From the NCBI GenBank assembly GCA_036803025.1, contig DAIRVC010000131.1:1-7971 (forward strand): 7,971 nt of DNA. The letters run 5' to 3'. Position numbers and translations under genes: made by a program. Below are positions 7,036 to 7,971 of the stretch, piece by piece. Each line of letters opens with the position of its first letter. The stretch's first letter is position 1. The notes below the pieces were generated by a model that had not been told where the DNA came from, ran no database searches, and saw nothing but the letters and a program-made list of their open reading frames with translations. The stretch comes from DAIRVC01 sp036803025 (GTDB taxonomy: Bacteria > Chloroflexota > Anaerolineae > Anaerolineales > E44-bin32).

Positions 7036-7971
7036 TTACTCCAGGCTTCCGACGGCGGACTCGACCGCCTCCAGGATCTCGCACGAACGCACGACTTCCA
7101 TCAGCCGGGTGTGATCCGGATAGAGCGGCCGATCCTCGTCCAGGTGAGCGACATGCTTGCGGACCACCTGGCGTGCGGTCTGGACGCCGGCGCCGGGTGT
7201 GAAATCGCGGAAGTCCAAACCCTGCGCCGCCGCCATGAACTCGATGCCCAGGATGCCATACGCGTTGGCCAGGATCTGTCCGTTCTTGATCGCCGTGTTC
7301 ATGCCCATGGACACGAAGTCTTCCTGGTCGGCGGCGGCCGGGATCGACCCGATGCTGGCCGGCATCGACAGGATGCGCTGCTCGACGATCAGGCTGTCGG
7401 CAGTGTATTGGCTCAGCATCATGCCCGAGAACATGCCCGCTCCCTTGGTCAGGAAGGCCGGCAGGCCGACGCTCAGAGCAGGATTGGTCAACCGGTTGAG
7501 GCGCCTCTCCGAAAGCACGCTCACCATCGTGATCGCCGCGCCGACCAGGTCCATCGGCAGGCTGACGGGCGAGCCCTGGAAGTTGGCGCCGGTCAGCGTC
7601 AACTTGAACTCCGGCAGGAAGATCGGGTTGTCGCCGACGCCGTTGAGCTCGGTCTCGACCTGGAGCTTGGCAAAGGCGAGCGCATCGTGTGCGGCGCCGA
7701 TGACCTGCGGGGTCGAACGCATCGAGTAAGCGTCTTGCACCTTGGTCTTGAGCTTGCCGGTCACCAGGTCGCTGCCGGCGATGCACTTCATGATGGCCTT
7801 GGCGCTGCGGACAGCGCCGGGGAAGCCGCGCACCTCGTGCAACCGCACATCGTACGGTTTCATGTTGGCCATCAGCGCTTCGAGGCTCATGGCGCAGGCG
7901 ATCTCGGCCTGCTTGAGCCAGCGGTTCATGTCGTACAGGTGGAGGGCGCTCATGGCCGTCAGCAGGTTCGA
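7036..7971 (-). CDS. Histidine/aromatic amino acid ammonia-lyase family (MIO enzyme), C-terminal part
   Basis: This belongs to the family that removes ammonia from His, Phe or Tyr, or shifts the amino group in aminomutases, using an MIO cofactor made from Ala-Ser-Gly. 311 residues are visible of about 510; the frame stays open to the window edge, so the ATG at 7953 is internal and the MIO motif lies outside. Visible conserved sites are DAYSMR with its Tyr (7726-7728) and Arg, the NF of GANFQGSP (near 7576-7584), SERR, and DQEDFVSMG with its Glu (7321-7323). That Glu matches the position occupied by Glu in histidine ammonia-lyases; plant-type phenylalanine lyases have Gln there. But the usual NFHGEP reads NFQGSP, and Phe replaces the His of QEDH, so the substrate is uncertain. 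It ends with TAA at 7036, convergent with the glycyl radical operon. The family is secure; hutH is not assigned. Confidence 0.88.
   Translation of the reverse strand, partial: SNLLTAMSALHLYDMNRWLKQAEIACAMSLEALMANMKPYDVRLHEVRGFPGAVRSAKAIMKCIAGSDLVTGKLKTKVQDAYSMRSTPQVIGAAHDALAFAKLQVETELNGVGDNPIFLPEFKLTLTGANFQGSPVSLPMDLVGAAITMVSVLSERRLNRLTNPALSVGLPAFLTKGAGMFSGMMLSQYTADSLIVEQRILSMPASIGSIPAAADQEDFVSMGMNTAIKNGQILANAYGILGIEFMAAAQGLDFRDFTPGAGVQTARQVVRKHVAHLDEDRPLYPDHTRLMEVVRSCEILEAVESAVGSLE

Noticed and set aside
7157..7729. 190-codon plus-strand open frame opposite the ammonia-lyase
   Set aside because: It is antisense to a strongly conserved enzyme core and has no recognisable features of its own.

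Overview
This is a GC-rich window (G/C strongly preferred at third codon positions) from a draft bacterial assembly; a run of ten Ns at 4954-4963 marks a scaffold join. It holds six genes read left to right and one read right to left from the far edge. The gene mix suggests an anaerobe: an oxygen-sensitive glycyl radical enzyme with its activase, and a soluble-subunit K+ uptake system. A Chloroflexota (Anaerolineae-like) origin is my impression from gene style only; no rRNA or marker gene is present to confirm it.

Region 1 (1-2634) is an ion-homeostasis operon. It has the C-terminal half of a P-type cation ATPase whose membrane residues resemble the Na,K-ATPase (P2C) type. Two different single-unit TrkA/RCK proteins follow, 4 and 2 bases apart, each with a strong Shine-Dalgarno site. 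No K+ channel subunit (TrkH/KtrB) lies in the window.

Region 2 (2635-6993) looks like a self-contained transcription unit. It has a plausible extended -10 promoter (2664-2692), a glycyl radical enzyme of unassigned substrate (2734-5141, interrupted by the N gap), its radical-SAM activating enzyme (5159-6112), and a protein with two tandem flavin-type split-barrel modules (6128-6928). A perfect 10-bp GC-rich hairpin (6969-6993) closes the unit. The activase makes the glycyl radical on the enzyme. The role of the third protein is unknown, but its position 15 bases after the activase suggests a shared pathway. This is the best candidate in the window for an undescribed system.

Region 3 (7036-7971, minus strand) is the C-terminal ~60% of a histidine/aromatic amino acid ammonia-lyase family enzyme, converging on region 2. 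The hairpin between them could end transcription from both sides. The N-terminal part, including the MIO-forming Ala-Ser-Gly, lies outside the window.

There is no stretch over 300 bases without a gene. I saw no tRNA, rRNA, CRISPR array, insertion sequence or attachment site.
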